A stretch of DNA of 64,000 nt from Rivibacter sp049446155 (GTDB taxonomy: Bacteria; Pseudomonadota; Gammaproteobacteria; Burkholderiales; Burkholderiaceae_C): contig NZ_JBMSEE010000006.1 of the NCBI RefSeq assembly GCF_049446155.1, forward strand, positions 124,001 to 188,000. Direction: 5' to 3'. Positions 8,526-16,679 of this stretch are shown here, piece by piece. Each line of letters opens with the position of its first letter. Position 1 is the stretch's first letter. The notes under the pieces were generated by a model that saw nothing but the letters and a program-made list of their open reading frames with translations, ran no database searches and was not told the origin of the DNA. A program made the translations under genes and the position numbers.

Positions 8526-9347
8526 TCAGCCCGGCATCTGCGCCTGCTCGCACTCGACCTGGATCACCTCGCGCCGCCCACCGTCGACGCGCACCGCCGT
8601 GAGCGCGCCACCCCACACGCAGCCGGTGTCGAGCGCCAGGAGGTCGGGCCGGTTCACGAGGCCCAGCGTCGACCAGTGGCCGAAGGCGATCGGCTCGCCC
8701 GCGGTGCGCCGGCCCGGCAGATCGAACCACGGCATGAGGCCCGCGGGCGCCGCGCCCGCGCCTTCCTTGACCTTGAAGTCCATCGTGCCGTCGGGCGCGC
8801 AAAAGCGCACGCGCGTCAGCACGTTGACCGCGAAGCGCAGGCGGTCGTGGCCTTGCAGCGCGTTGTCCCAGCGCGCGGGATCGTTGCCGTACATGACGGT
8901 CAGGAAGCCGTGCAGGTCGGGGCTGCGCAGGCAGCGCTCGAGCTCGGCCGCCAGCTCGAGCGTGAGCGCGCGGTCCCACTGCGGCGGCACGCCGGCGTGC
9001 ACCAGCAGCCAGCCGTCGCACTCGGCGGCCATGCGCTGGTGGCGCAGCCAGTCGATCCAGCACTCGCGGTCGGGTGCGTCGAGGATGCTCCCGAGCGTGT
9101 CGCTGCGGTGCGCGCGGCGCACGCCGTAGGCGACGGCGAGCAGGTGCAGATCGTGGTTGCCGAGCAGGCAGGTCGCGCTGTCGCCGAGGCCGGCCAGCCG
9201 CTGCAGCACGGCGAGCGACGCGGGCCCGCGGTTGACGAGGTCGCCGAGCGCGAACAGGCGGTCGCGCGAAGGGGAGAAGTCGATTCGTTCGAGCAGGCGA
9301 TCGAGCGCGTCGCAGCAGCCCTGGAGGTCGCCGAGGAGGTAGTGCAT
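8526..9347 (-). CDS. apaH: Symmetrical bis(5'-nucleosyl)-tetraphosphatase ApaH
   Basis: A 273-residue hydrolase predicted to split Ap4A into two ADP, removing an alarmone of heat and oxidative stress. The calcineurin-type metallophosphatase motifs are all present: GDLQG (6-10), GDLVNRG (35-41) and GNHD (63-66), then LLVHAG and FGHWS further on. Length and start (MHYLLGDLQG) match the family exactly. It is cytoplasmic. It is divergent from the CNNM-type gene, with 70 bp between starts, and lies upstream of tRNA-Ser on the same strand. Confidence 0.96.
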   Translation of the reverse strand: MHYLLGDLQGCCDALDRLLERIDFSPSRDRLFALGDLVNRGPASLAVLQRLAGLGDSATCLLGNHDLHLLAVAYGVRRAHRSDTLGSILDAPDRECWIDWLRHQRMAAECDGWLLVHAGVPPQWDRALTLELAAELERCLRSPDLHGFLTVMYGNDPARWDNALQGHDRLRFAVNVLTRVRFCAPDGTMDFKVKEGAGAAPAGLMPWFDLPGRRTAGEPIAFGHWSTLGLVNRPDLLALDTGCVWGGALTAVRVDGGRREVIQVECEQAQMPG

Positions 9348-9417
9348 CGGTCGATTCTGCTACCCTTCGCGTCCTCCTGCGGCCCGTCGCGGCGCCGCGT
9401 GCGCGAGGGCCCGTTCC

Positions 9418-10812
9418 ATGGGTCTGCACACCGCCGGCCCGCCTTGCATGGACGTCCTTCTACTCGCGTTCCTGATCCTGCTCAACGGCGTGTTCGCCAT
9501 GTCCGAAATGGCGCTCGCGGCCAGCCGCAAGGCGCGTTTGCAGGTGCTGGTCGAAGGCGGCGACGCAGGCGCGGCCGCCGCAATGGAACTCAGCGAGAAC
9601 CCCACGCAGTTCCTCTCGACGGTACAGATCGGCATCACCTCGATCGGCATCCTCAACGGCATCGTCGGCGAGGCAGCGTTCTCGCAGCCGCTGGCGGCCT
9701 GGCTCAAGGCGACCTTCTCGGTGCCCGAGCGCGCGGCGGACATCGGCTCGCTGGCGCTGGTGGTGGTGATCATCACCTTCCTGACCATCATCTTCGGCGA
9801 GCTGGTGCCCAAGCGGCTGGGGCAGATGTACCCGGAGGCCGTCGCGCGTCTCGTCGCGCGGCCGATGCAGGGCCTGAGCTTTGCCGCGCGGCCCTTCGTG
9901 CGGCTGCTGTCGGGCAGCACCTCGGCCATCTTGCGCCTGCTCGGCCTGCGCGACACCGCCTCGCGCGCGGTGACGCAAGAGGAGATCGCTGCCAGCCTCG
10001 AGGAGGGCCTCGACGCCGGCGTGATCGAGGCGCACGAGCACCAGATGGTGCGCAACGTGTTCCGCCTCGACGACCGCCAGATCGGCTCGATGATGATCCC
10101 GCGCGCCGAGATCACCTGGCTCGACGCCAGCCTGCCGGTCGAAGAGGCGCTCAAGGTCATCGCCGAGCAGGACCACTCGCGCTACCCGGTGTGCCGCGGG
10201 GGGCTCGACGAGGTGCTGGGCGTGGTCGCCGCGCAGCAGCTGCTGCAGCAGGTCGCGCGCGGCCAGGCGCTGTCGATCGTCGAGCAGCTGCAGCCACCGG
10301 TGTTCGTGCCCGAAACGCTCACCGGCATGGAGCTGCTGGAGCACTTCCGTGGCTCGGACACGCAGATGGTCTTCGTCGTCGACGAGTACGGCGAGGTCCA
10401 GGGCGTGATCACCATCAAGGACGTGCTCGAGGCCATCACCGGCGAGTTCTCGACACCGACCGACGACGACGCGTGGGCCGTGCGCCGCGACGACGGCTCG
10501 TGGCTGATCGACGGCCTGATCCCGGTGCCCGAACTCAAGGACCGGCTCGCGCTCAAGGACCTGCCCGACGAGGACCGCGGCCGCTACAACACGCTGGCCG
10601 GCCTGATCATGCTGCTGCTCGGCCGCCTGCCGCGCACGACCGACTCGGTCGAGGCCGGCGGCTGGCGCTTCGAGGTCGTCGACCTCGACGGCAAGCGCGT
10701 CGACAAGGTGCTTGCCTATCCCGTCGGTGACCACGCGCGGCGCGCCACGAACGGCCGCGCGGGCCCGAGTCACCCCGCCCTTACCGAGAACCGAGGAGAA
10801 CCTTCCCCATGA
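9418..10812 (+). CDS. CNNM/CorC-type membrane protein (DUF21-CBS-CorC_HlyC)
   Basis: A 464-residue inner-membrane protein of the hemolysin-C/CorC/YfjD group, linked in related bacteria to Mg2+/Co2+ handling. The N-terminal DUF21 domain has several membrane segments (LLLAFLILLNGVFAMSEMAL; LVVVIITFLTIIFGELVPK) up to about residue 180. Next come a CBS pair (about 205-330) and a C-terminal transporter-associated domain. ATG 9418 has GAGGG 8 bases upstream. ATG 9448 (MDVLLLAFL) gives the more usual family N-terminus and is a credible alternative. The stop codon overlaps the next start (ATGA at 10809-10812), so translation is probably coupled to the SapC-family gene. Confidence 0.9.
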   Translation: MGLHTAGPPCMDVLLLAFLILLNGVFAMSEMALAASRKARLQVLVEGGDAGAAAAMELSENPTQFLSTVQIGITSIGILNGIVGEAAFSQPLAAWLKATFSVPERAADIGSLALVVVIITFLTIIFGELVPKRLGQMYPEAVARLVARPMQGLSFAARPFVRLLSGSTSAILRLLGLRDTASRAVTQEEIAASLEEGLDAGVIEAHEHQMVRNVFRLDDRQIGSMMIPRAEITWLDASLPVEEALKVIAEQDHSRYPVCRGGLDEVLGVVAAQQLLQQVARGQALSIVEQLQPPVFVPETLTGMELLEHFRGSDTQMVFVVDEYGEVQGVITIKDVLEAITGEFSTPTDDDAWAVRRDDGSWLIDGLIPVPELKDRLALKDLPDEDRGRYNTLAGLIMLLLGRLPRTTDSVEAGGWRFEVVDLDGKRVDKVLAYPVGDHARRATNGRAGPSHPALTENRGEPSP

Positions 10813-11567
10813 CCGCCACGACGCCGCCGCCCGCGCTGTACAAGGAGCCGGCACTGCTCAACCGCGAGGCGCATCGCGGCCTTCGCTACAAGCCCACCGA
10901 CGACGCGAGCGTGGCGCGCCATCTCAATGCCGTGCTGTGCACGATCGGCGAGTTCGCCGAGGCGGCCAAGGAGTACGTGATCGCCTTCGTGCCGACCAGC
11001 GAGGCCAAGGACGACAAGGGCCGCCCGGAGCTCTCGCCGGTGGTGCTGCTGGCGCTGCGCGACCAGGACAACCTCTTCGTCACGCCCGAGGGCCGCTGGG
11101 ACGCGCGCTACGTGCCGGCCGCGGTGCGCCGCCTGCCGTTCGGCTATGCCAACACCGACAACGGCCAGCTGAGCGTGATGATCGACAACGCCGCGTCCAG
11201 CCTGGGCCGCGACGAGGGCGATCTGCTGATCGACGAGAAAGGCGAGGCCACGCCGCGCCTGAACGAGATCATCAAGTTCCTCGACCAGTTCGAAGCCGAT
11301 ATCCAGCGCACGCGCGGCCTGTGCCGCCGCCTGGTCGAGCTCGAGCTGCTCAAGCCGGTGCAGATCGACGTGACGCTGCCCGACGGCCGCCAGTTCACCG
11401 CCGGTGCGGTCAACGTGGTCGACGAGGACAAGATCCGCGCGCTGCCCGACGCCGCTGCGCTGGAGCTGGTGCGCAACGGCGCGCTCGGCCTGCTGCACGC
11501 GCAGCTGATCTCGATGTCCAACGTGCAGCGCCTGACCGATCGGCTCGGCAAGCGGTTGGAGAACTGA
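10809..11567 (+). CDS. SapC-family protein
   Basis: A 252-residue protein with the SapC-family hallmarks YKEPALLNREAHRGLR near the N-terminus and EFAEAAKEYVIAF at about 38-50. Some family members were described beside S-layer secretion genes, but the molecular role is not established and no S-layer gene is seen here. No signal peptide or membrane segment is visible, so a cytoplasmic location is likely. A good ribosome site (GAGGAGAA) precedes the ATG, which overlaps the stop of the CNNM-type gene. Its stop abuts the stop of the convergent IclR gene with no gap. Confidence 0.85.
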   Translation: MTATTPPPALYKEPALLNREAHRGLRYKPTDDASVARHLNAVLCTIGEFAEAAKEYVIAFVPTSEAKDDKGRPELSPVVLLALRDQDNLFVTPEGRWDARYVPAAVRRLPFGYANTDNGQLSVMIDNAASSLGRDEGDLLIDEKGEATPRLNEIIKFLDQFEADIQRTRGLCRRLVELELLKPVQIDVTLPDGRQFTAGAVNVVDEDKIRALPDAAALELVRNGALGLLHAQLISMSNVQRLTDRLGKRLEN

Positions 11568-12425
11568 TCATCGGCGCGGTGAGCCGAGCCGCTGGGAAGC
11601 GGCTCGCGCGGCGGCTCGCAGCAGCTCGGCGGGCGCGCCCTGCGGCGCCATGTCGAGCGTCGCGCTGGGGCCGATGACGGTCAGCGACAACGCCAGCTCG
11701 CCCCAGGGATCGAACACCGGCGCGGCCATCGCGTTGATGCCGGGCACCAGCGTGTCGGCCACCGTGGCGAGGCCTTGCAGCCGCACCTCGGCCAGCTGGC
11801 GCTCGAACTGCGCGAAGTCGATGCGCGCGCCCGGCGCGCCGCGCGCGCGCTCGGCATCGAACAGCGCACGCACCTGACCGCGCGGCCGGTGCGCCGCGAA
11901 CAAGAGGCCGGAGGCCGTGCCGGCCAGCGACATCACGGTGCCCGGGCGCATCACGACATGGATCGGCGTCGGCGGCGTCTCGATGCGCACCATCGTCGGC
12001 CCCTGCGGGCCCCAGACCGCCAGCGCGGTCGTGTGGCCCAGCTCCGCGGCCAGCGCCGGCAGCGCCTCGCCGGCCACTCGCACCGGGTCGAGCTGCTGCT
12101 GTGCGACCAGCCCCAGCTGCAGCGCGAGCGGTCCGATGCCGTAATGGCCGGTTGCCTCGTCCTGCGCGATCAGCCCCAGCTTGCCGAAGCTCACGAGATA
12201 GGGGTGGGCCTTGGCGGCCGTCATGCCCGCTTCGGCCGCCAGCGTCTTGAGCGGCAGCGCGCGGCCCAGGCGCAGCAGGGCCAATAGCAGCTGGCCGCCG
12301 ACTTCGACGCTCTGGATGCCGCGTGAGCCGCGCTCGGCAGCTTCGGCGGGTTCGGCGGGTTCGGCGGGTTCGGCGGGTTCGGCGTCGGGAGGCTCGGCGG
12401 CCATCACGGGATCGGGCGAAGACAT
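11568..12425 (-). CDS. IclR-family regulator of the homogentisate cluster
   Basis: A 285-residue transcription factor. The winged helix-turn-helix lies at about residues 35-95 (LPLKTLAAEAGMTAAKAHPYLVSFGKLGLI) and the IclR effector-binding domain fills the rest. It is divergent from the MBL-fold gene that opens the catabolic cluster, so it most likely controls that cluster in response to a substrate or intermediate (inference from position). The N-terminus contains an EPA repeat (residues 16-28 or so) encoded by tandem 9-bp units, giving a disordered tail before the DNA-binding domain. Several CGAAYG half-site-like motifs lie in the divergent promoter region. Confidence 0.9.
   Translation of the reverse strand: MSSPDPVMAAEPPDAEPAEPAEPAEPAEAAERGSRGIQSVEVGGQLLLALLRLGRALPLKTLAAEAGMTAAKAHPYLVSFGKLGLIAQDEATGHYGIGPLALQLGLVAQQQLDPVRVAGEALPALAAELGHTTALAVWGPQGPTMVRIETPPTPIHVVMRPGTVMSLAGTASGLLFAAHRPRGQVRALFDAERARGAPGARIDFAQFERQLAEVRLQGLATVADTLVPGINAMAAPVFDPWGELALSLTVIGPSATLDMAPQGAPAELLRAAARAASQRLGSPRR
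12342..12377. repeat. Four tandem copies of a 9-bp unit inside the IclR gene
   Basis: TTCGGCGGG occurs four times in perfect tandem, followed by a degenerate fifth unit. It encodes the Glu-Pro-Ala repeat near the N-terminus of the IclR-family protein. Because the unit is nine bases, copy-number change by slippage would keep the reading frame and only alter the length of the flexible tail. Confidence 0.9.
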
Positions 12426-12560
12426 GGTTCGGGTTTTTACTTAGACGAATGCATCTGACATTAGCGAATGAGATGACTAAGATCAAGCCTTGATTCGACA
12501 TAGGCGAACGCGTTCGTCGGATCGATGATCTCCGTCAAGCCCGCCCCAAGGAAGCCACCG
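12426..12560. promoter_or_regulatory. Divergent promoter region, IclR gene / MBL-fold gene
   Basis: An AT-richer 135-bp stretch between two divergent starts. It holds CGAATG at 12446-12451 and 12465-12470 (19 bp apart) and CGAACG at 12505-12510. The last is part of a perfect 12-bp palindrome CGAACGCGTTCG at 12505-12516. These are likely half-sites for the adjacent IclR-type regulator (inference). A ribosome site AAGGA (12548-12552) precedes the MBL-gene ATG. Confidence 0.55.
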
Positions 12561-13514
12561 ATGAGCAAAGCCTTCGCCTCCCAGGCCGATCTGCAGGAAA
12601 AGAAGGTCAGCTTCACCAAGCTGTCCGACAACGCCTATGCCTACACCGCCGAGGGCGACCCGAACACCGGCGTCATCGTCGGCGACGACGCTGTCATGGT
12701 GATCGACACCCAGGCCACGCCGGTGATGGCGCAGGACGTGATCCGCCACATCCGCACGGTGACCGACAAGCCGATCAAGTACGTGGTGCTGAGCCACTAT
12801 CACGCGGTGCGGGTGCTCGGCGCCTCGGGCTACGCGCCCGAGCACATCATCGCCAGCCGCGACACCTACGACCTCATCGTCGAGCGCGGCGAGCAGGACA
12901 AGGCCAGCGAGATCGGGCGCTTTCCGCGCCTGTTCCAGGCCGTCGAGTCGGTGCCGCCGGGCCTGACCTGGCCGACCATCACCTTCAGCGGGCGCATGTC
13001 GATCTGGCTCGGCAAGCTCGAGGTGCAGCTGATCCAGCTCGGCCGCGGCCACACCAAGGGCGACACCGTGGCCTGGCTGCCCGAACAGAAGATCCTGTTC
13101 TCGGGCGATCTGGTCGAGTTCGACGCCACGCCCTATGCGGGCGACGCCTACTTCCGCGACTGGCCCCAGACGCTCGACAACATCGCCGCGCTCAAGCCCG
13201 AGAAGCTGGTGCCCGGCCGCGGCGCCGCGCTGACCACGCCCGAGCAGGTGGCGCAGGGCCTGGCCGGCACGCGCGCCTTCGTGTCCGACGTGTGGGCCAG
13301 CGTGCAGGCCGGCGTCGCCGCGGGCAAGGACCTCAACGCGGTCTACAAGGAGACCTTCGCCAAGCTCAAGCCGAAGTACGGCCACTGGGTCATCTTCGAC
13401 CACTGCATGCCGTTCGACGTGACGCGCTGCTACGACGAAGCGACGCAGTACGCCGACCCGCGCATCTGGACGGCCGAGCGCGACCGGCAGATGTGGGAAA
13501 CGCTCGAAGGCTGA
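12561..13514 (+). CDS. MBL-fold protein with altered metal motif
   Basis: A 317-residue protein of the metallo-beta-lactamase fold, first gene of the homogentisate cluster. The usual HxHxDH zinc motif reads HYHAVR here (H79, H81, then Val83 and Arg84 in place of Asp and His). Later ligands appear kept: H164 in RGHTKGD and D183 in FSGDLVE. One metal site may therefore be missing or rebuilt. No signal peptide is seen. ATG 12561 is preferred over 12525 because AAGGA lies 8 bases upstream. The flavin monooxygenase starts 11 bp after its stop. The substrate is unknown; a role in hydrolysing a pathway ester or lactone is only a guess. Confidence 0.85.
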   Translation: MSKAFASQADLQEKKVSFTKLSDNAYAYTAEGDPNTGVIVGDDAVMVIDTQATPVMAQDVIRHIRTVTDKPIKYVVLSHYHAVRVLGASGYAPEHIIASRDTYDLIVERGEQDKASEIGRFPRLFQAVESVPPGLTWPTITFSGRMSIWLGKLEVQLIQLGRGHTKGDTVAWLPEQKILFSGDLVEFDATPYAGDAYFRDWPQTLDNIAALKPEKLVPGRGAALTTPEQVAQGLAGTRAFVSDVWASVQAGVAAGKDLNAVYKETFAKLKPKYGHWVIFDHCMPFDVTRCYDEATQYADPRIWTAERDRQMWETLEG

Positions 13515-13525
13515 TCGTGGCGGCG

Positions 13526-15154
13526 ATGGACTTCCAGCACGTGCACTTCGGCTACGCCCGCAGCGCCGACCAGGACGCCGCCGAGCCCGCGCGGCGGCCG
13601 GTGGTCGTCGTCGGCGCCGGACCGGTGGGCCTGGCCGCGGCGATCGACCTCGCGCAGCGCGGCGTGCCGGTCGTGCTGCTCGACAACGAGGACCGCCTGT
13701 CGGTCGGCTCGCGCGCGATCTGCTTCGCCAAGCGCACGCTCGAGATCTTCGACCGCCTCGGCTGCGGCGACCGCATGGTCGACAAGGGCGTGTCGTGGAA
13801 GCTCGGGCGCGTGTTCCTGCGCGACGAGCAGGTCTACAGCTTCGACCTGCTGCCCGAAGGCGGCCACGAGCGGCCGGCCTTCATCAACCTGCAGCAGTAC
13901 TACGTCGAGGGCTATCTCGTCGAGCGCGCGCAGGCGCTGGCGAACCTCGAGCTGCGCTGGCGCCACAAGGTCGTGGGCGTCGACGCGCGTGCCGATCATG
14001 TCGCGCTGACGATCGAGACGCCCGAGGGCCGCTACGCGCTGCACGCCGACTGGCTCGTCGCCTGCGATGGCTCGCGCTCGACGGTGCGCCAGCTGATCGG
14101 CCAGGAGAGCCAGGGCCGCGTGTTCCGCGACCGCTTCCTGATCGCCGACGTGAAGATGCGCATCGAGCATCCGGCCGAGCGCTGGTTCTGGTTCGACCCG
14201 CCGTTCCATCCGAACCAGAGCGTCTTGCTGCACATGCAGCCCGACAACGTCTGGCGCATCGACTTCCAGCTCGGCTGGGACGCCGACCCGGAGCAGGCGA
14301 AGAAGCCCGAGAACATCGTCCCGCGCGTGAAAGCCATGCTCGCGAACTCGTCGCTGCGCGACGTGCCGTTCGAGCTGGAATGGGCCAGCGTCTACACCTT
14401 CTCGTGCACGCGCATGGAGCGCTTCCGTCACGGCCGCGTGCTGTTCGCGGGCGACGCCGCGCACCTGGTCTCGCCGTTCGGCGCGCGCGGCGCGAACTCG
14501 GGCATCCAGGACGCCGACAACCTCGGCTGGAAGCTTGCCGCGGTGCTGCGCGGCGCGGCGCCGGAGGCCTTGCTCGACAGCTACGCCAGCGAGCGCGAGG
14601 CCGCGGCCGACGAGAACATCCTCAACTCGACGCGCTCGACCGACTTCATCACGCCCAAGAGCGAGGTCAGCCGCCTGTTCCGCGACGCGGTGCTGGACCT
14701 CGCGCGCGAGCACGCGTTCGCACGGCGCATCGTCAACAGCGGCCGGCTGTCGACGCCCGCGACGCTCGCCGACTCGCCGCTCAACACGCCCGACGTCGAC
14801 GTCTTCGAAGGCGCGATGCGCCCGGGCGCGCCGGCCGCCGACGCGCCCGTGCGCATCGACGGCCGCGAAGGCTGGCTGCTGCGCCAGATCGGCCGCAGCG
14901 ATCGCTTCACGCTGCTGTGCTTCGGCGCGGCGCCTTCGTGGGCCGCGGCGCTCGATGTCGACGTGCTCGCGGTGAGCGATCTGGACGGTCTGGCCGCGCA
15001 GCGCTACGACGCGCGCGAAGGCACGGCCTACCTGCTGCGCCCCGACCAGCATGTCTGCGCGCGCTGGCGCGCGCCGGGCGCCGAGCTCGTGCGGGCCGCG
15101 ATCGCGCGTGCGCGCGGTGCCGCGTCGCGCGCCGAGATGGAGATGAGCGCATGA
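13526..15154 (+). CDS. FAD-dependent aromatic monooxygenase
   Basis: A 542-residue flavoprotein hydroxylase of the PHBH/MhpA superfamily. The signatures are the FAD-binding VVVGAGPVGLAAAIDL (about 30-45), the DG motif ACDGSRSTVR (about 180) and the GD motif FAGDAAHLVSPFGARG (about 308-323). The C-terminal 130 residues resemble the thioredoxin-like tail of this family. It sits just before a 75-residue protein whose start overlaps its stop, then hmgA and fahA. The layout recalls the two-component 3-hydroxyphenylacetate 6-hydroxylase MhaAB of Pseudomonas putida, which makes homogentisate. That substrate is inferred, not shown. A GTG three codons upstream is an alternative start. Confidence 0.88.
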   Translation: MDFQHVHFGYARSADQDAAEPARRPVVVVGAGPVGLAAAIDLAQRGVPVVLLDNEDRLSVGSRAICFAKRTLEIFDRLGCGDRMVDKGVSWKLGRVFLRDEQVYSFDLLPEGGHERPAFINLQQYYVEGYLVERAQALANLELRWRHKVVGVDARADHVALTIETPEGRYALHADWLVACDGSRSTVRQLIGQESQGRVFRDRFLIADVKMRIEHPAERWFWFDPPFHPNQSVLLHMQPDNVWRIDFQLGWDADPEQAKKPENIVPRVKAMLANSSLRDVPFELEWASVYTFSCTRMERFRHGRVLFAGDAAHLVSPFGARGANSGIQDADNLGWKLAAVLRGAAPEALLDSYASEREAAADENILNSTRSTDFITPKSEVSRLFRDAVLDLAREHAFARRIVNSGRLSTPATLADSPLNTPDVDVFEGAMRPGAPAADAPVRIDGREGWLLRQIGRSDRFTLLCFGAAPSWAAALDVDVLAVSDLDGLAAQRYDAREGTAYLLRPDQHVCARWRAPGAELVRAAIARARGAASRAEMEMSA

Positions 15155-15378
15155 ACGCAAACGCCACGCTCGTGACGGCGCCCAACCTGGCAGCGCCCGA
15201 CGACTTCTACGCCGCGCTGCTCGACGCGCACCGCGAGTTCACGACCGCGCAAAGCCACGCGCTCAACGCCAAGCTGGTGCTGCTGCTGGCCAACCACATC
15301 GGCGACCAGGCGGTGCTGCAGCAGGCGCTCGATGCCGCGCGCGCGAACACGCTGCGCGGCTTGCCTACCAGGGAGTGA
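15151..15378 (+). CDS. Small DUF2783-like protein, possible hydroxylase coupling partner
   Basis: A 75-residue protein starting at an ATGA overlap with the monooxygenase stop, so the two are translationally coupled. The core DDFYAALLDAHREF and LNAKLVLLLANHIGDQAVL match what I recall of DUF2783, a family of unknown function found beside homogentisate genes. It is mostly helical, with no Cys or His cluster, signal peptide or membrane segment. In P. putida a small coupling protein (MhaB) is needed by the 3-hydroxyphenylacetate hydroxylase. This gene has the right size and position for that role, but equivalence was not tested by alignment. Confidence 0.82.
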   Translation: MNANATLVTAPNLAAPDDFYAALLDAHREFTTAQSHALNAKLVLLLANHIGDQAVLQQALDAARANTLRGLPTRE

Positions 15379-15392
15379 CCCAAGGAGTGACG

Positions 15393-16679
15393 ATGACGCT
15401 TCGCTACCAGTCCGGCTTCGGCAACGAGTTCGCCAGCGAGGCGGTTGAAGGCGCGCTGCCGATCGGCCGCAACAGCCCGCAGCGCGTCGCGCACGGCCTC
15501 TACGCCGAGCTGCTGTCCGGCACGGCCTTCACCGCGCCGCGCGCCGAGAACCGCCGCACCTGGCTCTACCGCCGCCAGCCCTCGGTCGTGACCGGCGCGT
15601 TCGCGCCTTGCGCCCAGCCCTGGCTCAAGACCGGCGCGAAGGACGGCGTCGCCGCGCCGCCCGACCCGCTGCGCTGGCATCCACTGCCGGTGCCGGAAAA
15701 CGAGCCGCTGGACTTCGTCGACGGCCTGCGCACCGTGGTCGTCAACGGCGACGCCGACGCGCAGACCGGCATCGCCGTGCACCTCGTGCTCGCCAACCGC
15801 TCGATGACGCGGCGCGCCTTCGTCAACGCCGACGGCGAGATGCTCGTCGTCGCGCAGCAGGGCCGGCTCGTGATCACCACCGAGCTCGGCGTGCTCGAGG
15901 TCTCGCCGGGCGAGGTCGCGCTGCTGCCGCGCGGCATGGCCTTCAAGGTCGCCGTCGACGGCCCCACGCGCGCCTACGTGTGCGAGAACTACGGTGCGCC
16001 GTTCCGGCTGCCCGAGCTGGGGCCGATCGGCTCCAACGGCCTGGCGAACGCGCGCGACTTCCTCGCTCCGGTGGCGGCCTTCGAAAGCGAGGCCGGCGAC
16101 TACGAGATCGTCAAGAAGTACGGCGGCGCGCTGTGGGGCGCGCGCCAGGATCACACGCCGTTCAACGTCGTCGCGTGGCACGGCAACCTGGTGCCGCTGA
16201 AGTACGACACCGCGCGCTTCAACACCATCGGCTCGATCAGCTTCGACCATCCCGATCCGTCGATCTTCACGGTGCTGACCTCGCCGTCGGACACGCCGGG
16301 CACCGCGAACTGCGACTTCGTGATCTTTCCGCCGCGCTGGCTGGTCGCCGAAGACACCTTCCGTCCGCCCTGGTACCACCGCAACGTGATGAGCGAGTTC
16401 ATGGGCCTGGTGCACGGCCAGTACGACGCCAAGCCCGAGGGCTTCAAGCCCGGCGGCATGAGCCTGCACAACTGCATGGTCCCGCACGGCCCGGACACCG
16501 AGGCCTTCGCCAAGGCCACCGGCGCCGAGCTCGCGCCGCAAAAGCTCGACGACACGCTGGCCTTCATGTTCGAAAGCCGCTGGCGTTTCCATCCGACCGC
16601 GTGGGCCATGGAGGGCGGCGCGATCGATGCGGCCTATGCCGAGTGCTGGGCCGGTCTTGCCGACGGGTTCAAGCCATGA
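15393..16679 (+). CDS. hmgA: Homogentisate 1,2-dioxygenase
   Basis: A 428-residue Fe(II) enzyme that opens the homogentisate ring to maleylacetoacetate. The N-terminus LRYQSGFGNEFASEA is diagnostic. The iron ligands are visible as H329 and E335 in YHRNVMSEFMG and H365 in VPHGPD, at the spacing known for the family. Full length. The ATG at 15393 has AAGGAG upstream. It follows DUF2783 by 14 bp, and its stop overlaps the fahA start (ATGA). This gene anchors the interpretation of the whole cluster. Confidence 0.97.
   Translation: MTLRYQSGFGNEFASEAVEGALPIGRNSPQRVAHGLYAELLSGTAFTAPRAENRRTWLYRRQPSVVTGAFAPCAQPWLKTGAKDGVAAPPDPLRWHPLPVPENEPLDFVDGLRTVVVNGDADAQTGIAVHLVLANRSMTRRAFVNADGEMLVVAQQGRLVITTELGVLEVSPGEVALLPRGMAFKVAVDGPTRAYVCENYGAPFRLPELGPIGSNGLANARDFLAPVAAFESEAGDYEIVKKYGGALWGARQDHTPFNVVAWHGNLVPLKYDTARFNTIGSISFDHPDPSIFTVLTSPSDTPGTANCDFVIFPPRWLVAEDTFRPPWYHRNVMSEFMGLVHGQYDAKPEGFKPGGMSLHNCMVPHGPDTEAFAKATGAELAPQKLDDTLAFMFESRWRFHPTAWAMEGGAIDAAYAECWAGLADGFKP

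Noticed and set aside
12342..12377. CRISPR-like array
   Set aside because: The repeats are 9 bp with no spacers and lie in a coding region. No CRISPR repeats or cas genes were seen anywhere in the window.
12561..13514. Beta-lactamase or glyoxalase II call for the MBL-fold gene
   Set aside because: No signal peptide and an altered metal motif; position in a catabolic operon gives no support for antibiotic resistance or glyoxalase function.
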